NCBI RefSeq assembly: GCF_900099925.1
Contig: NZ_FNDE01000003.1
Span: forward strand, 62,001 to 126,000
Source: Aneurinibacillus thermoaerophilus
GTDB taxonomy: Bacteria > Bacillota > Bacilli > Aneurinibacillales > Aneurinibacillaceae
Direction of reading: 5' to 3'
Length of the DNA stretch: 64,000 nucleotides
Shown here piece after piece: positions 63,624-64,000 of the stretch. The notes under the pieces are model-generated. The model had not been told where the DNA came from. It saw only the letters and a list, made by a program, of their open reading frames with translations, and did no database searches. A program made the position numbers and the translations under genes. Position 1 is the first letter of the stretch; each line of letters opens with the position of its first letter.

Positions 63624-63886
63624 GCTTCGTCTCCCTTTCTCTCTTTATATTCTGCCATGATTATACTGTCTGCCAATCTATATCTTATCTCATTTTCACG
63701 CAAAAACAAGCGCCCTAGGCTATATAATTTTGACTGAATTCTATTTTTTAAAGCGGATACGCTCTGTTCTAGAAGCAAAAGCTTGCATCGCATTCAAGCA
63801 TCATATAAAATAACTACCATTAACAACAACGTTTTAGATATGTGTTATGTTTCATAAACCTTATTACCAAAATACAGGTGGTATAT

Positions 63887-64000
63887 ATGGAATCTATTCT
63901 TTCCCTTGACCAGCAGTTGTTCTACTGGATTAATGTCCGGTTGAATATTCCTTCGCTTGACTGGTTCATGATTTTCGCCACCCGCATCAGTGACAAAGGG
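63887..64000 (+). CDS. Probable PAP2-family phosphatase, N-terminus (runs off the right edge)
   Basis: 38 codons visible: SLDQQLFYWINVRLNIPSLD and WFMIFATRISDKG, a typical N-terminus of PAP2 lipid phosphatases (undecaprenyl-diphosphate phosphatase type). ATG at 63887 after AGGTGG. The active-site motifs lie beyond the window. Confidence 0.6.
   Translation, partial: MESILSLDQQLFYWINVRLNIPSLDWFMIFATRISDKG

Noticed and set aside
1-64000. rRNA, tRNA genes and insertion sequences
   Set aside because: None seen: no tRNA-like cloverleaf or rRNA sequence was recognised, and no DDE transposase is encoded.

Overview
The window is chromosomal DNA from an endospore-forming member of the Bacillales. An Aneurinibacillus/Brevibacillus-like organism is my inference from gene content, not a placement by database search. 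Evidence: strong AGGAGG-type ribosome sites, a Gram-positive parE-parC pair, an AbrB paralogue, a YaaH/SleL-type spore cortex hydrolase, a DUF1360 (YjcA-like) protein, candidate spore-surface proteins, and one good sigma-K promoter match.

Layout. 1-7151 (minus strand): surface-polysaccharide genes, namely a GDP-mannose pyrophosphorylase, a 1173-residue protein fusing glycosyltransferase, TPR, methyltransferase and glycosyltransferase parts, and two GT2/TPR proteins. 7.3-16.1 kb: candidate spore-surface genes, including a 1285-residue coiled-coil protein with 20-residue C-terminal repeats coupled to a JAMM/MPN protein, and an AbrB-like regulator with a Cys4 tail. 16.4-30 kb: mostly housekeeping genes (capA-like, LysR regulator with divergent leuCD, exported PepF, pyrB, an S1-domain protein, parC-parE). 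30.1-32.5 kb: thiM-thiE, then a 390-bp intergenic region that seems to encode two tandem small RNAs, each behind a PhoP-box-like repeat. 32.7-41.3 kb: a sigma-54 region with proline dehydrogenase, a PAS-type enhancer-binding protein, two iron-type alcohol dehydrogenases, and a cytoplasmic kinase/NtrC-type pair. 41.4-49 kb: a frameshifted ROK glucokinase and a GDP-mannose/glycan operon (nucleotidyltransferase, GT4, toroid protein, phosphomannomutase) next to manA.

Main discovery. From 51.5 to 62.4 kb a yaaH/sleL-type spore cortex hydrolase gene is split by a 9,610-bp element. The element carries its own large serine recombinase beside its right end. Both ends share the core GAGGCCC. Rejoining them gives an exactly in-frame reading of about 427 codons with the conserved family sequence across the joint. 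The rebuilt attP shows a 17-nt imperfect inverted repeat (13/17) centred on the core. This is the architecture of skin/sigK and SPbeta/spsM: an intervening element that must be precisely excised, presumably in the mother cell, to restore a sporulation gene. It carries a phage-type immunity switch (two divergent XRE genes with three matching operators), small phage-like genes, a decayed recT, and cargo (RarD-type transporter, truncated haemoglobin, OmpA-like lipoprotein). No virion structural genes are visible.

The window ends with a phosphodiester-glycosidase-type membrane protein and the start of a probable PAP2 phosphatase.
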